A stretch of 23,914 bases of DNA from positions 1-23,914 of the forward strand of contig JAHHSO010000028.1 in NCBI GenBank assembly GCA_020025205.1. The letters run 5' to 3'. The translations under genes were made by a program, and so were the position numbers. The stretch is from Christensenellaceae bacterium. GTDB lineage: Bacteria > Bacillota > Clostridia > Christensenellales > Aristaeellaceae. Numbering within the stretch: position 1 is the stretch's first letter; each line of letters opens with the position of its first letter. Under the pieces are notes generated by a model that saw only the letters and a program-made list of their open reading frames with translations, ran no database searches and was not told the DNA's origin. Positions 13,954 to 22,135 of the stretch are shown here, in pieces.

Positions 13954-13978
13954 TCCCAATTGAAAGGAGATCCATTCT

Positions 13979-15166
13979 ATGCGTCATCATTTTCGTGCCC
14001 TTGTCGCGCTGACTGCCGCTCTGGCTCTCACCGCTACCGCCGGCCTGACTGCTCTGGCTCAGGCTGAGAATACGCCCAAGTTTGCAATCGTTGAATCTGC
14101 AGACGAGAGCGTCCTGTCTGTCCGAGAAATCGCGCAAAAGCGCCGTACCTCCGTTGTCGCCATTGAGACGGAAACAAAAGTTGTCTACAACAATTACAAC
14201 AACCGCGGTGACTACTACTCTCCCTTCGGCGGCATATTCGGCTTTGGCTACGGCTCCCCCTACGGCGGCCGCGGCGGTACACAGGAATACACGCAGACCA
14301 GCGCCGGTTCCGGTGTAATTCTCTCCGATGATGGATATATTCTCACCAACAACCATGTCATCTCCGGCGCTGACAAGATCACCGTCTACGTCATGCCGGA
14401 AAACAGCGAGGATAAGGAAGAGACCTATGAAGCCACGCTGATCGGTTCTTCCGAAAGCAACGATATTGCCGTCCTGAAAATTGATGCCAAGGGCCTGAAC
14501 GCCGCTCCGTTTGGCGACAGCGATGCACTTGAGCTGGGCGAACCGGCCATTGCCATTGGCAACCCGATGGGCAAAGTTCATGGTTCCGTCACCGCCGGCA
14601 TCATTTCTGCCGTCGAGCAGGAGCTGACCATTGACGATGTGACCATGAACGCCATTCAGACCGATGCTGCCATTAACCCCGGCAACTCCGGCGGCGCACT
14701 CTTTGATGAGCACGGCAACGTTATCGGCATTATCTACGCCAAGTCCTCCTCCGTCAACATCGAGGGCATTGGCTACGCAATCCCGGTCAATCATATCAAG
14801 GATCTTGTGACCAACATGATCAACGATCCCGAATCCGTCCGCGCACAGACCATGGGCAGCCAGATCATGCTGGGCATTACCATCCGTGATATCACCGATG
14901 ACATGAGCAAGCAGTTCTCCATGCCGAAGGGTGTGTATGTCCTTGACGTTGGCGTCATGAGCGCCGCAGAGCGTGCAGGCATGCAGAAGGGCGATATCAT
15001 TGTTGAATTTGCCGGCGAGCCTGTTCAGAGTGCTGACGATCTGAATGCCATCAAGGCCAAGCAGACATCGGGCGAAACTGTTTCTGTCAAAATCGACCGC
15101 AATGGCAAGGAAATGACCCTTGAACTGGTTGTACCTCATCCGACTGAAGTCGAAACCAAGCGCTAA
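13979..15166 (+). CDS. HtrA/DegP-like serine protease with one PDZ domain
   Basis: This 395-residue protease would act outside the membrane on misfolded exported proteins. The N terminus is a signal peptide or anchor (hydrophobic at 6-28, possible cleavage after AQA at 29). The trypsin-like domain has the full triad: H126 in TNNHV, D162 in ESNDIAVL, and S237 in GNSGG. A Gly/Tyr/Asn-rich insertion (about 70-107) precedes the first motif. One PDZ domain spans about 295-385 (AGMQKGDIIVEFAGEPV). The start at 13979 follows AAAGGAG. Its promoter carries tandem repeats suggesting stress activation, and the gene ends with its own terminator. Downstream neighbours are envelope enzymes, its likely clients. 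Confidence 0.95.
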   Translation: MRHHFRALVALTAALALTATAGLTALAQAENTPKFAIVESADESVLSVREIAQKRRTSVVAIETETKVVYNNYNNRGDYYSPFGGIFGFGYGSPYGGRGGTQEYTQTSAGSGVILSDDGYILTNNHVISGADKITVYVMPENSEDKEETYEATLIGSSESNDIAVLKIDAKGLNAAPFGDSDALELGEPAIAIGNPMGKVHGSVTAGIISAVEQELTIDDVTMNAIQTDAAINPGNSGGALFDEHGNVIGIIYAKSSSVNIEGIGYAIPVNHIKDLVTNMINDPESVRAQTMGSQIMLGITIRDITDDMSKQFSMPKGVYVLDVGVMSAAERAGMQKGDIIVEFAGEPVQSADDLNAIKAKQTSGETVSVKIDRNGKEMTLELVVPHPTEVETKR

Positions 15167-15197
15167 GTTCTCCTAGATTGATTGATAGATTGAAAAG

Positions 15198-15227
15198 CCG
15201 TCTTCCATGAGCAGGGAGACGGTTTTT
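15198..15227 (+). terminator. Terminator of the htrA gene
   Basis: CCGTCT (15198-15203) and AGACGG (15217-15222) form the stem, followed by five T's (15223-15227). It starts about 30 bases after the stop codon. Confidence 0.8.
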
Positions 15228-15242
15228 CTGTCTTTTCGGCTG

Positions 15243-15271
15243 TTGCTCCCAGCTGTTGGATGTGTTATGAT
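15243..15271 (+). promoter_or_regulatory. Candidate promoter of the L,D-transpeptidase gene
   Basis: TTGCTC (15243-15248), 17 bases and TATGAT (15266-15271) form a moderate match. It overlaps the in-frame ATG at 15260 and so excludes that start. Confidence 0.6.
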
Positions 15272-15349
15272 ATCAGAAGCATCACCTTCTTATTCAAAGT
15301 GTTTTTTCACTGCATGTTCCATTGTATGACATCAGAAAGCGAGCTGCTC

Positions 15350-16978
15350 ATGAAACGCATTTTTCTCCTTTTTGTTCTTCTAATCCTTGTGTGTGTGCCC
15401 GCTTGCGCGGATCAGATTCTCCAGCAGGACCCAACGGGCACCATTATCCTTCGGGAAGACGGAAACATTGATTTTCTCCCCGCAGACGATTCTTCTGCAG
15501 CGTTGACGCCGCAGTCTGTGCAAACCGCCGTGCCGCCTTCTGCTGTCCTCCAGCCGCCTGAAGATACGCTGCAATACGGTGATTCCGGCGAACATGTGCT
15601 GGCCGCTCAGGAACAGCTGACGGCGCTGGGCTATTATCACGGAAAATGTTCCGGGCGCTTTCTGGAAGGCACGCAGTATGCCGCGCGCCGTTTCCAGAAA
15701 TTCAACGGTCTGCGTGAAACCGGAAAAATTGATTCAACAACCTGGGCGCAGCTCTTCTCTGATTCCGCCATCGCGCGTGATGGTTCAGCCCCCTATGCCA
15801 CGGCGTCGCCCGTTCCAACGCCCACGCCGACACCGCCGCCCTTCGCTTTTAAGCGTGTACTCAAGTACGGCGAATCCGGCGACGATGTATCTGCATTGCA
15901 GACGCGCCTTGCCGAGCTTGGTTTTTATGATGCCAAGGTGTCCGGCGGCTACTACAAGGTGACGCGCGCTGCTGTCCGCGATTTTCAGGCGCACAACGGT
16001 CTTTTTTCCGATGGCATTGCTGGAAAAGAAACACAGGAGATGCTTTTTTCAGCAGACGCGCTGCCCGTTTCCGCCGTGCCGCGTCCATCGCCCACGCCCA
16101 TTCCGCCCAAGTACACGCTGATGGTGGACACAGCCAACCAGATCACCCGCGCCTATACACTGGATGAAAACGGAGAATACACCGTGCTTGTTCGGGAAAT
16201 GATCTGTTCTACAGGCACCGAAAAAAATCCAACTCCCCTTGGCACGACCATCATGCCCAAGCGGCGCGCTCGCTGGGGATACTTCCCTGCATGGGGCTCT
16301 CACGCACAGTACCTGACCCGTATCGATTCTCTCAACGCCTTCCATTCCGTCTTGTACAGCGAGCCGGACGAAACCACCTTGTCCACCAAGTCCTTTGACA
16401 TGCTGGGACGCCCTGCTTCCCATGGCTGTGTGCGGCTGCTTGTCTCCGACGCAAAATGGATCTACGAAAACTGTCCGGAAGGTACCATCATCACTGTCTA
16501 TGAAGGCCCGTATGACCCTGAATACACCATGACGCTCAAGCCGACGCTCAACTATTCCACGCTCCGCGAAAATCCGCTGCCCAAACCTACACCCACGCCC
16601 ACATACAGCAAGGAAAACTGGCCGGTGCAGTACCGCACCCTTTCCCGCGGTAAATCCGGCGATGACGTGTTTATGCTGCAAATGCGGCTTGCTGAACTGG
16701 GCTATTATCACGGAAGCATCACAGGCGGCTATTACGGCGGCACAATCAAAGCCGTTGAAGCTTTCCAGCGCGACCATGGTCTTTCCGTTGACGGTGCAGC
16801 AGGCAAGGCAACACAGGCGCTGCTCTTCTCTGACGAACTAACCCCCTCTGCCTCCCCTGCGCCAACGGCCCATCCAACTGCCATGCCCACAGCAACCCTT
16901 TTTATGACGCCAACCCCAGAACCTGCAAAAACGCCAGACCCTGCCCTTTTTAAGCCCATCTCCGATTCTGTTGGCTAA
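15350..16978 (+). CDS. Secreted L,D-transpeptidase (YkuD) with three peptidoglycan-binding domains
   Basis: This 542-residue exported enzyme is built as signal peptide, two PG_binding_1 domains, YkuD catalytic domain, PG_binding_1 domain and a Pro/Thr-rich tail. The signal peptide is residues 1-20 (MKRIFLLFVLLILVC, likely cleavage after ACA). The binding domains are about 74-137, 170-235 and 430-495, each with a YGxSG/GKSG start and a final LFS motif. The YkuD domain (about 254-386) has the catalytic SHGCVR (H358, C360, R362). Pro/Thr linkers of the PTPTP kind separate the parts and could cross the wall. Such enzymes make 3-3 cross-links from tetrapeptide donors, or attach proteins. The start codon at 15350 has a weak ribosome site. 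A terminator ends the unit. Confidence 0.93.
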   Translation: MKRIFLLFVLLILVCVPACADQILQQDPTGTIILREDGNIDFLPADDSSAALTPQSVQTAVPPSAVLQPPEDTLQYGDSGEHVLAAQEQLTALGYYHGKCSGRFLEGTQYAARRFQKFNGLRETGKIDSTTWAQLFSDSAIARDGSAPYATASPVPTPTPTPPPFAFKRVLKYGESGDDVSALQTRLAELGFYDAKVSGGYYKVTRAAVRDFQAHNGLFSDGIAGKETQEMLFSADALPVSAVPRPSPTPIPPKYTLMVDTANQITRAYTLDENGEYTVLVREMICSTGTEKNPTPLGTTIMPKRRARWGYFPAWGSHAQYLTRIDSLNAFHSVLYSEPDETTLSTKSFDMLGRPASHGCVRLLVSDAKWIYENCPEGTIITVYEGPYDPEYTMTLKPTLNYSTLRENPLPKPTPTPTYSKENWPVQYRTLSRGKSGDDVFMLQMRLAELGYYHGSITGGYYGGTIKAVEAFQRDHGLSVDGAAGKATQALLFSDELTPSASPAPTAHPTAMPTATLFMTPTPEPAKTPDPALFKPISDSVG

Positions 16979-16983
16979 ATCTC

Positions 16984-17010
16984 AAAAAGCGGTACAAACG
17001 CCGCTTTTTT
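16984..17010 (+). terminator. Terminator of the L,D-transpeptidase gene
   Basis: AAAAAGCGG (16984-16992) and CCGCTTTTT (17001-17009) form a nine-base stem with an eight-base loop and a T run, directly after the stop codon. Confidence 0.9.
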
Positions 17011-17136
17011 TCTTTTACGAAAATGCAGGCCATCCCCCTTTTCTGTCCTTTTAATTTTGTGCGTTATTTCATCGAATTTATCACATTTTTCCTTTTATGT
17101 AAAGGATTTTTCACACTTCGCCTTCTCCCTTTTCCC

Positions 17137-17165
17137 TTGAAAAAAAATGGTGATTGATGTATAAT
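17137..17165 (+). promoter_or_regulatory. Promoter of the SGNH-MBOAT-SGNH-VanY operon
   Basis: TTGAAA (17137-17142), 17 bases and TATAAT (17160-17165) form a near-consensus promoter about 97 bases before the first gene. Upstream lies CCTTT-TATGT-AAAGG (17091-17105), flanked by CACATTTTTCC and ATTTTTCACA, a possible regulator site. The rest of the 250-base gap is AT-rich without other recognised elements. Confidence 0.85.
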
Positions 17166-17261
17166 ATTGTAATGATTGTCCTCTTTTTTTCAGACGCTTT
17201 TTTCCTTTTGGATCATTCTGTGTACTGCGTCTGAGGTCACCTTTTTATGAAAGGATTGCTT

Positions 17262-18323
17262 ATGTCAAGAAAACAATGGGCCGTGTTGTCCCTCCTTTTG
17301 CTGCTTATCTGTCTGGGCGGCATGATCGGCAGCGTCGTCCTCATCGACCCGTTTGAGATTTACCATCAGGCAACCGCCTTCATCCCCCCCATCTCCAACG
17401 GAACACAGAATTATTCCAATGCCGGAATCGCCAAATCCTATGATTATGACAGCGTTGTCATTGGCTCTTCCATGACGGAAAACTTCACGCCCAGTCAGCT
17501 TGACAGTCTGCTGGGCGGGCATTTTATCAAGCTCCCCATCAACGGCGGTTCTCCCTTCAATCACCGTCAGATGATGGAAATGGCCTTTAGCACGCATAAT
17601 GTCAAGCGCATTCTCTACGGCATTGATGTAGAAGCTCTAACCTATTTCTATACAACGCCAAAATGTGAAATGCCCGATTATCTGTATGATGACAACCTCT
17701 TTAACGATGTAGCTTACTGGTTTAACTCCAGTGTGCTGCTCAAATATATTCCCGCCTGCCTCAAAACGCTCGGCCAAAGCGACCCTGACCAGCGGGACAG
17801 CATGTACAACTGGGGCAGCCTCTACGATTACGGCCGAGATGCCGTCCTTCGCAATCTCCCCGCTGTGCCCGTTCCCGTCGATCAGACGCCTGCGGAAAGC
17901 GTCCTTTCCCAGCAGTCCTCGCTCAACTTCAAGCACAATTATATTCCGTTCATCCAGGCGCACCCGGATACCGAATTCATCTTCTTTTTCCCGCCATATT
18001 CTCTGGCCCGCTGGTATGAATTTTATCGCGATGACATGCTCTTATACCATCTGGCCCAAAAAGAAGCCATCACTGAGGCGCTTCTCCCTTATCCCAATGT
18101 CAAAATCTTTGACTTTCAGGCGAATACAGACTGGTTTCTCAATTTCGACAACTACATTGACCCCGGTCACTACGGCCCATGGATCAACGATGCCATCGTA
18201 CAAGCCATTTCTGAAGGCAGTTTCCGCGTGACCGACTGCGCACAGATCAAAGAAAATAATACCGTCATCATCGACCATGTTCATCAGCTGACTGCTTCCG
18301 GCACCTGGCCCGATTCCAATTGA
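17262..18323 (+). CDS. Membrane-anchored SGNH-type protein, partner of the MBOAT (copy 1)
   Basis: The 353-residue product has one N-terminal membrane segment (about 7-28) and an extracellular SGNH/DltD-like domain. The nucleophile motif is VVIGSSMTENF (S70 the likely catalytic serine) and the Asp-His pair is D300-x-x-H303 in YIDPGHYGPWIN. Proteins of this kind (AlgX/AlgJ, DltD and relatives) work with MBOAT acyltransferases to place acyl groups on extracellular polymers. Here the MBOAT gene follows after 32 bases. Start 17262 has AAAGGA six bases ahead and is preferred to ATG 17247, which overlaps that site. A paralogue of the same length and motif positions lies on the other side of the MBOAT. 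Confidence 0.85.
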   Translation: MSRKQWAVLSLLLLLICLGGMIGSVVLIDPFEIYHQATAFIPPISNGTQNYSNAGIAKSYDYDSVVIGSSMTENFTPSQLDSLLGGHFIKLPINGGSPFNHRQMMEMAFSTHNVKRILYGIDVEALTYFYTTPKCEMPDYLYDDNLFNDVAYWFNSSVLLKYIPACLKTLGQSDPDQRDSMYNWGSLYDYGRDAVLRNLPAVPVPVDQTPAESVLSQQSSLNFKHNYIPFIQAHPDTEFIFFFPPYSLARWYEFYRDDMLLYHLAQKEAITEALLPYPNVKIFDFQANTDWFLNFDNYIDPGHYGPWINDAIVQAISEGSFRVTDCAQIKENNTVIIDHVHQLTASGTWPDSN

Positions 18324-18355
18324 CTCATCAAGCGCATCAAAGGAGAGTTCCTCAC

Positions 18356-19783
18356 ATGCTTTTCAATTCTTACGTCTTCATGCTGGCCTTCCTGCCCCTG
18401 ACACTCGCAGGTTATTTTCTTCTCGGACATCTGCGCCTTCCGCTTAACAAAATATTCCTTGTCATAGCTTCCTTCATTTTTTATGGCTATGAAAATCCGC
18501 GCTATGTGCCGATCATCCTTTTAAGCATTCTTTTCAACTATGCGCTCAGCCAAATGATGCTCGCCAGCGAAAAGAAATCTGTCCGCCTGCCGCTCATGAT
18601 TGCGGGGCTGGCTGCCAATCTCGGCGTACTGTTCTATTTTAAATATCACGACTTTTTCTGCGAAAATCTCAACCGAGCCTTTGGCCTGTCCCTGCGCCTG
18701 CATCACCTGATGCTTCCTCTGGGCATTTCGTTCTTCACCTTCCAGCAGCTTTCTTATGTGATTGACAGCTACCGCCGCACTGTTCCCCGCTACAACATCC
18801 TGGACTATGCGCTGTTTGTCACGTTCTTTCCCCAGTTGATTGCAGGGCCTATCGTCCTGCACAGTGAAATTGTGCCGCAGTTCGCAGACCCTCAAAACCG
18901 CCATTTCAACTTCGATAACTTTGCTCCCGGTCTATACGCATTCGCGCGCGGCCTGGTTAAAAAAGTGATCATCGCCGACACATTTGCCATCGCTGTGGGC
19001 GCCGGCTTCGGCGCCGCCTCAACGCTCAATACTGCGGAGGCATGGTTTGTTGCCATCGGCTTTGCCCTCCAGCTTTACTTCGACTTTTCCGGTTATTGTG
19101 ATATGGCAACCGGTATTGGGCTGATGTTCAATATCAAGATTCCGCTCAACTTCAATTCTCCTTACAAAAGTCTCAACATCCGTGAATTCTGGCAGCGATG
19201 GCACATCACGCTTTCGCGCTTTTTGACCACTTACATCTATTTCCCGTTAGGCGGCAGCCGCAAGGGGCTTGCCCGCACCTGCATCAACCTGATGATTGTC
19301 TTCCTCGTCAGCGGCCTGTGGCATGGCGCCGGCTGGCTCTTCCTCCTGTGGGGGCTGCTGCATGGCGCGGCAAGCGTGTTTTACCGCCTGTTCCGCAAGC
19401 AGTATGACACCCTGCACCCTGCCCTTCAATGGATGCTGACTTTCGGGTTTGTGGTAATCGCGTGGGTCTTCTTCCGCGCCGCCACGATGAACGATGCGCT
19501 TTCCATCGTCAAATCCATGTTTATGATGGACTTTGGCCCCATTCGCTCGGAAATTACCTCGGCTTTCGCACTGCCTGGCGGCTTCCATTCCGGCTACAAT
19601 GCGCTGTATATGATGATTTGGTATGCCCTGTCCCTCTTCTCCTGCCTGGGCATGCGCAACACCTATGAAAAGACGCTTACCTTCAAGCCCACCGCAGCAA
19701 ACGCACTCTCCACTGTGCTGATGATCCTGTACTGCACACTCTGTTTGTCCAACGTGAGCGTATTCCTGTACTTTAATTTCTGA
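18356..19783 (+). CDS. MBOAT-family membrane O-acyltransferase
   Basis: This 475-residue polytopic membrane protein belongs to the membrane-bound O-acyltransferase family, close to AlgI/DltB/PatA. Family signatures include PLGISFFTFQQLSYVIDSYR (121-140), FFPQLIAGPIV, YFDFSGYCDMATGIGLMF (241-258) and REFWQRWHITLSRFLTTYIY. The two histidines typical of the family are H283 in QRWHIT and the catalytic H323 in LWHGAGW. It would move acyl groups (probably acetyl) from a cytoplasmic donor across the membrane to its SGNH partners. Start 18356 follows AAAGGAG. Gaps of 32 and 9 bases to the flanking SGNH genes mark one operon. The acceptor polymer is unknown; no glycan synthesis genes are in view. Confidence 0.95.
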   Translation: MLFNSYVFMLAFLPLTLAGYFLLGHLRLPLNKIFLVIASFIFYGYENPRYVPIILLSILFNYALSQMMLASEKKSVRLPLMIAGLAANLGVLFYFKYHDFFCENLNRAFGLSLRLHHLMLPLGISFFTFQQLSYVIDSYRRTVPRYNILDYALFVTFFPQLIAGPIVLHSEIVPQFADPQNRHFNFDNFAPGLYAFARGLVKKVIIADTFAIAVGAGFGAASTLNTAEAWFVAIGFALQLYFDFSGYCDMATGIGLMFNIKIPLNFNSPYKSLNIREFWQRWHITLSRFLTTYIYFPLGGSRKGLARTCINLMIVFLVSGLWHGAGWLFLLWGLLHGAASVFYRLFRKQYDTLHPALQWMLTFGFVVIAWVFFRAATMNDALSIVKSMFMMDFGPIRSEITSAFALPGGFHSGYNALYMMIWYALSLFSCLGMRNTYEKTLTFKPTAANALSTVLMILYCTLCLSNVSVFLYFNF

Positions 19784-19792
19784 GGAAGCAGC

Positions 19793-20842
19793 ATGAAAAA
19801 AAGAACCTGGGCTTTTTTGTGTCTGACCATGCTGCTGACAGTCTTTGCGCTGATCAGTGCGCTTGTCATTGCAGTCGATCCTTTCCAAATTTATCGACTG
19901 TCTAATCGCTTTCTGCCGCCAATTGACAGAACAACGCAGGTCTACGCCAATGCAGGCATTGCGCGTCATTATGACTACGACAGTGCCATTGTTGGATCAT
20001 CCGTCACAGAAAATTTTCGCCCTTCCTACATGGATGAACAGCTTGGCGGACGATTTATAAAACTCTGTACGTCTGGCGGTTCCGCATATAATCACGCCAT
20101 CACCATGGATCTCGCATTCAGAACGCACGATATCCGGCGCATCGTCTATGGCCTTGATGTCTACTCCTTTATCGGCCCAGAAGACGAAACAAGCTCTCCC
20201 GTTCCTTTCTATCTGTACGATCAAAACCCCTTCAACGATGTCAGCTACTGGCTTAACCGCAGTGTGCTCGGTTCCTTTCTGCCGCGCTGTCTGCGCACAT
20301 GGGGACAGCATCAGGACGACACCATCCGTGACAGCATGTACAGCTGGGCGAACCAAGACGAATACGGCCCGGTTGCGCTGTATGATGCTGAATTTACACC
20401 GCCTCAGGACGTTCTGCCGGAAGATGAGCTGCTCCCCGCCGCACGCATCAACTTGAGCCAGCACCTGCTTCCATTTATTGAAGCGCACCCACACACACAG
20501 TTTGACATCTTCTTTCCCCCATACTCTGCTGCCAAATGGTCAACCATGAAGAGCACCGGCACACTTGACGCCATGATTGCCGTGCGCAATCTGCTCTATG
20601 ATACACTCAGCATCTATGAAAATGTGACGCTGTACGATTTTTCTGCACGAGCTGACTGGGTGCTGAATCTGAACAATTATAAAGATACGCTGCACTACGG
20701 GCAGTGGATCAATGACTCCATCACGGCCGCCATCGCTTCCGGCGAAAATGTTCTGTCATCGCGCGCTATGCTCGATCAAAATACCGCTCAGCTGCGCCGC
20801 TGGGCGGATGAACTCATTCAGGCTGGCCGCTGGATTTATTGA
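19793..20842 (+). CDS. Membrane-anchored SGNH-type protein, partner of the MBOAT (copy 2)
   Basis: The 349-residue product is a paralogue of the protein encoded at 17262-18323, with the same layout: N-terminal membrane anchor (about 6-28), IVGSSVTENF with S70, and D298-x-x-H301 in YKDTLHYGQWIN. Both share a VDPF/IDPF-IY start, YANAGIA/YSNAGIA, and long matches around YLYD and DSMY. One difference near the active site is STSGGSAYN-like S94 here against N94 in copy 1. Both copies keep the triad, so both are probably active. GAGGAAG precedes the ATG. The next gene starts 17 bases after the stop. Two partners for one MBOAT suggests two acceptors or two successive transfer steps. Confidence 0.85.
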   Translation: MKKRTWAFLCLTMLLTVFALISALVIAVDPFQIYRLSNRFLPPIDRTTQVYANAGIARHYDYDSAIVGSSVTENFRPSYMDEQLGGRFIKLCTSGGSAYNHAITMDLAFRTHDIRRIVYGLDVYSFIGPEDETSSPVPFYLYDQNPFNDVSYWLNRSVLGSFLPRCLRTWGQHQDDTIRDSMYSWANQDEYGPVALYDAEFTPPQDVLPEDELLPAARINLSQHLLPFIEAHPHTQFDIFFPPYSAAKWSTMKSTGTLDAMIAVRNLLYDTLSIYENVTLYDFSARADWVLNLNNYKDTLHYGQWINDSITAAIASGENVLSSRAMLDQNTAQLRRWADELIQAGRWIY

Positions 20843-20859
20843 GCAGGAAAGGAGTCATC

Positions 20860-22011
20860 ATGCGACATTCACCTGATTATACACTGTCTTCCAACCCGCT
20901 TTTGCGTATGGTTCTGGCCGGGCTGGGCGTACTGGCCATCGTGCTTTTCAGTGTCGGGATGACACATTTTTTAGCTGAACCTGCCCCGGTTTCCACCCCC
21001 ATCCCGGACGCCTCTCCTATCCCTGCAACCCCCGAACCTGAACCAACTATCACGCCGACCCCGGCAATCTACGCACCTTTCGGCGCACAATATGGTTATG
21101 GCGGTGCCAATCTGATTCCCGAAACCCCCGTCCCCGATACACCGCCCTCTCCTGTTCCCCTGCCGACTGATGTTCCTGCACCGCGTATACTCAAGAATGG
21201 CTCTCAGGGGGCAGATGTTATGAAGCTTCAGGAGGCCCTTGTGCAGCTTGGCTATCTCAGCGACAAGGCAGACGGCATTTTCGGTGACAACACGCGCGAT
21301 GCTGTACACTTCTTTCAGGCGGTCAATGGGCTTGCAGCTGACGGTTTGGCTGGCGCCAAAACGCAGGAACTTCTGTACAGCGGTCACGCGCTGTCCGCGG
21401 ACAAGGCTCCACCGATGGACTTTCTCGTTCTCGTCAATCGCCAATATCCAGCCGATAAACAGTTTGTGCCTTCTGATCTGGTTGAAATTGAACGCGTGCT
21501 GCCGTCCGATGTTGTAAAGGTGAAGTATAAAGGCACAAAAGCCGACCGAACAGCTGTAGAAGCGCTGGGCCGCATGCTGACCGCTGCCATTGCAGACGGC
21601 ATCAGCAATTTTCAGATTTCCTCTGCTTACCGTACATACAGCCAACAACAGAGGCTCGTGGACAATTCTGTTGCCAACTACAGAAAAAAGAACCCGGACT
21701 GGCCGCGCGAACGCTGCCTGTCTGCCACCTATCAAACTGTTGCCCCTGCCGGAACAAGCGAGCACCAGACAGGCCTTGCCTTTGACATCACCGTTCCTGG
21801 CGTCAGCTTCACAGGTACAGAGCAGCAGAAATGGCTGCATAAGCATTGCCATGAATATGGTTTTATCGTCCGCTTCACGGAATCCAAACAAAAGCTGACC
21901 GGCTTTCTGGCAGAGTCGTGGCATTTCCGATATGTTGGCCCGGAAGCTGCTGCAATCATGGCACAAAATGACTGGTGTCTTGAAGAGTATGTTGAAAAAA
22001 CTGGGCAATAG
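20860..22011 (+). CDS. VanY-type D,D-carboxypeptidase with peptidoglycan-binding domain
   Basis: This 383-residue protein is membrane-anchored (hydrophobic 14-36) and has a Pro/Thr-rich stalk (about 40-107), one PG_binding_1 domain (about 110-174) and a C-terminal VanY/LAS metallopeptidase domain (about 200-365). Zinc ligands are H302 in TSEHQTGLAFD, D309 and H355 in ESWHFRYVG; E352 is the probable catalytic base. SSAYRTYSQQ is also a family motif. It removes the terminal D-Ala of peptidoglycan stem peptides, which yields tetrapeptides. A role in vancomycin resistance is not indicated, since no vanHAX-like genes are near. Start 20860 follows AAAGGAG. It is the last gene of the operon and ends at a terminator. 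Confidence 0.92.
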   Translation: MRHSPDYTLSSNPLLRMVLAGLGVLAIVLFSVGMTHFLAEPAPVSTPIPDASPIPATPEPEPTITPTPAIYAPFGAQYGYGGANLIPETPVPDTPPSPVPLPTDVPAPRILKNGSQGADVMKLQEALVQLGYLSDKADGIFGDNTRDAVHFFQAVNGLAADGLAGAKTQELLYSGHALSADKAPPMDFLVLVNRQYPADKQFVPSDLVEIERVLPSDVVKVKYKGTKADRTAVEALGRMLTAAIADGISNFQISSAYRTYSQQQRLVDNSVANYRKKNPDWPRERCLSATYQTVAPAGTSEHQTGLAFDITVPGVSFTGTEQQKWLHKHCHEYGFIVRFTESKQKLTGFLAESWHFRYVGPEAAAIMAQNDWCLEEYVEKTGQ

Positions 22012-22021
22012 CTTCTCTCAG

Positions 22022-22050
22022 AAAAGAACGTCATAGAAGGCGTTCTTTTT
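22022..22050 (+). terminator. Terminator of the SGNH-MBOAT-SGNH-VanY operon
   Basis: AAAAGAACG (22022-22030) and CGTTCTTTT (22041-22049) form a nine-base stem with a ten-base loop, followed by more T's. Confidence 0.9.
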
Positions 22051-22101
22051 TTAATATTTTTCTTTTTTTACTGGAACAAATTCCCGTTATCTTTCGTCTA
22101 T

Positions 22102-22107
22102 TATAAT
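22102..22107 (+). promoter_or_regulatory. -10 box of the SH3-repeat gene
   Basis: A perfect TATAAT lies 28 bases before the chosen start. The -35 position has no good hexamer, so the promoter may be weak or need an activator. The in-frame ATG at 22106 is part of this box and is not a start. Confidence 0.5.
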
Positions 22108-22135
22108 GAAGAGTATATTTCTGAGGAGGATTATT

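Noticed and set aside
13883..15139. 418-codon minus-strand ORF opposite htrA
   Set aside because: It is a shadow of the well-supported HtrA gene in the regular antisense frame, with no promoter or ribosome site.
15350..15409. Lipoprotein anchor on the L,D-transpeptidase
   Set aside because: VPAC resembles a lipobox, but proline at -2 is atypical and ACA-D is a standard signal peptidase I site.
15780..16930. CRISPR-like or tandem DNA repeats in the L,D-transpeptidase gene
   Set aside because: The repetition comes from Pro/Thr codons in linkers and from three homologous protein domains. There are no equal spacers or palindromic repeats.
16049..22008. Long minus-strand ORFs over the L,D-transpeptidase, MBOAT, SGNH and VanY genes
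   Set aside because: All are antisense to genes with full catalytic motifs, with no initiation signals.
20860..22011. Vancomycin resistance cluster
   Set aside because: Only a VanY-type gene is present, fused to a peptidoglycan-binding domain. No vanH, vanA/B ligase, vanX or vanRS genes are in the window.
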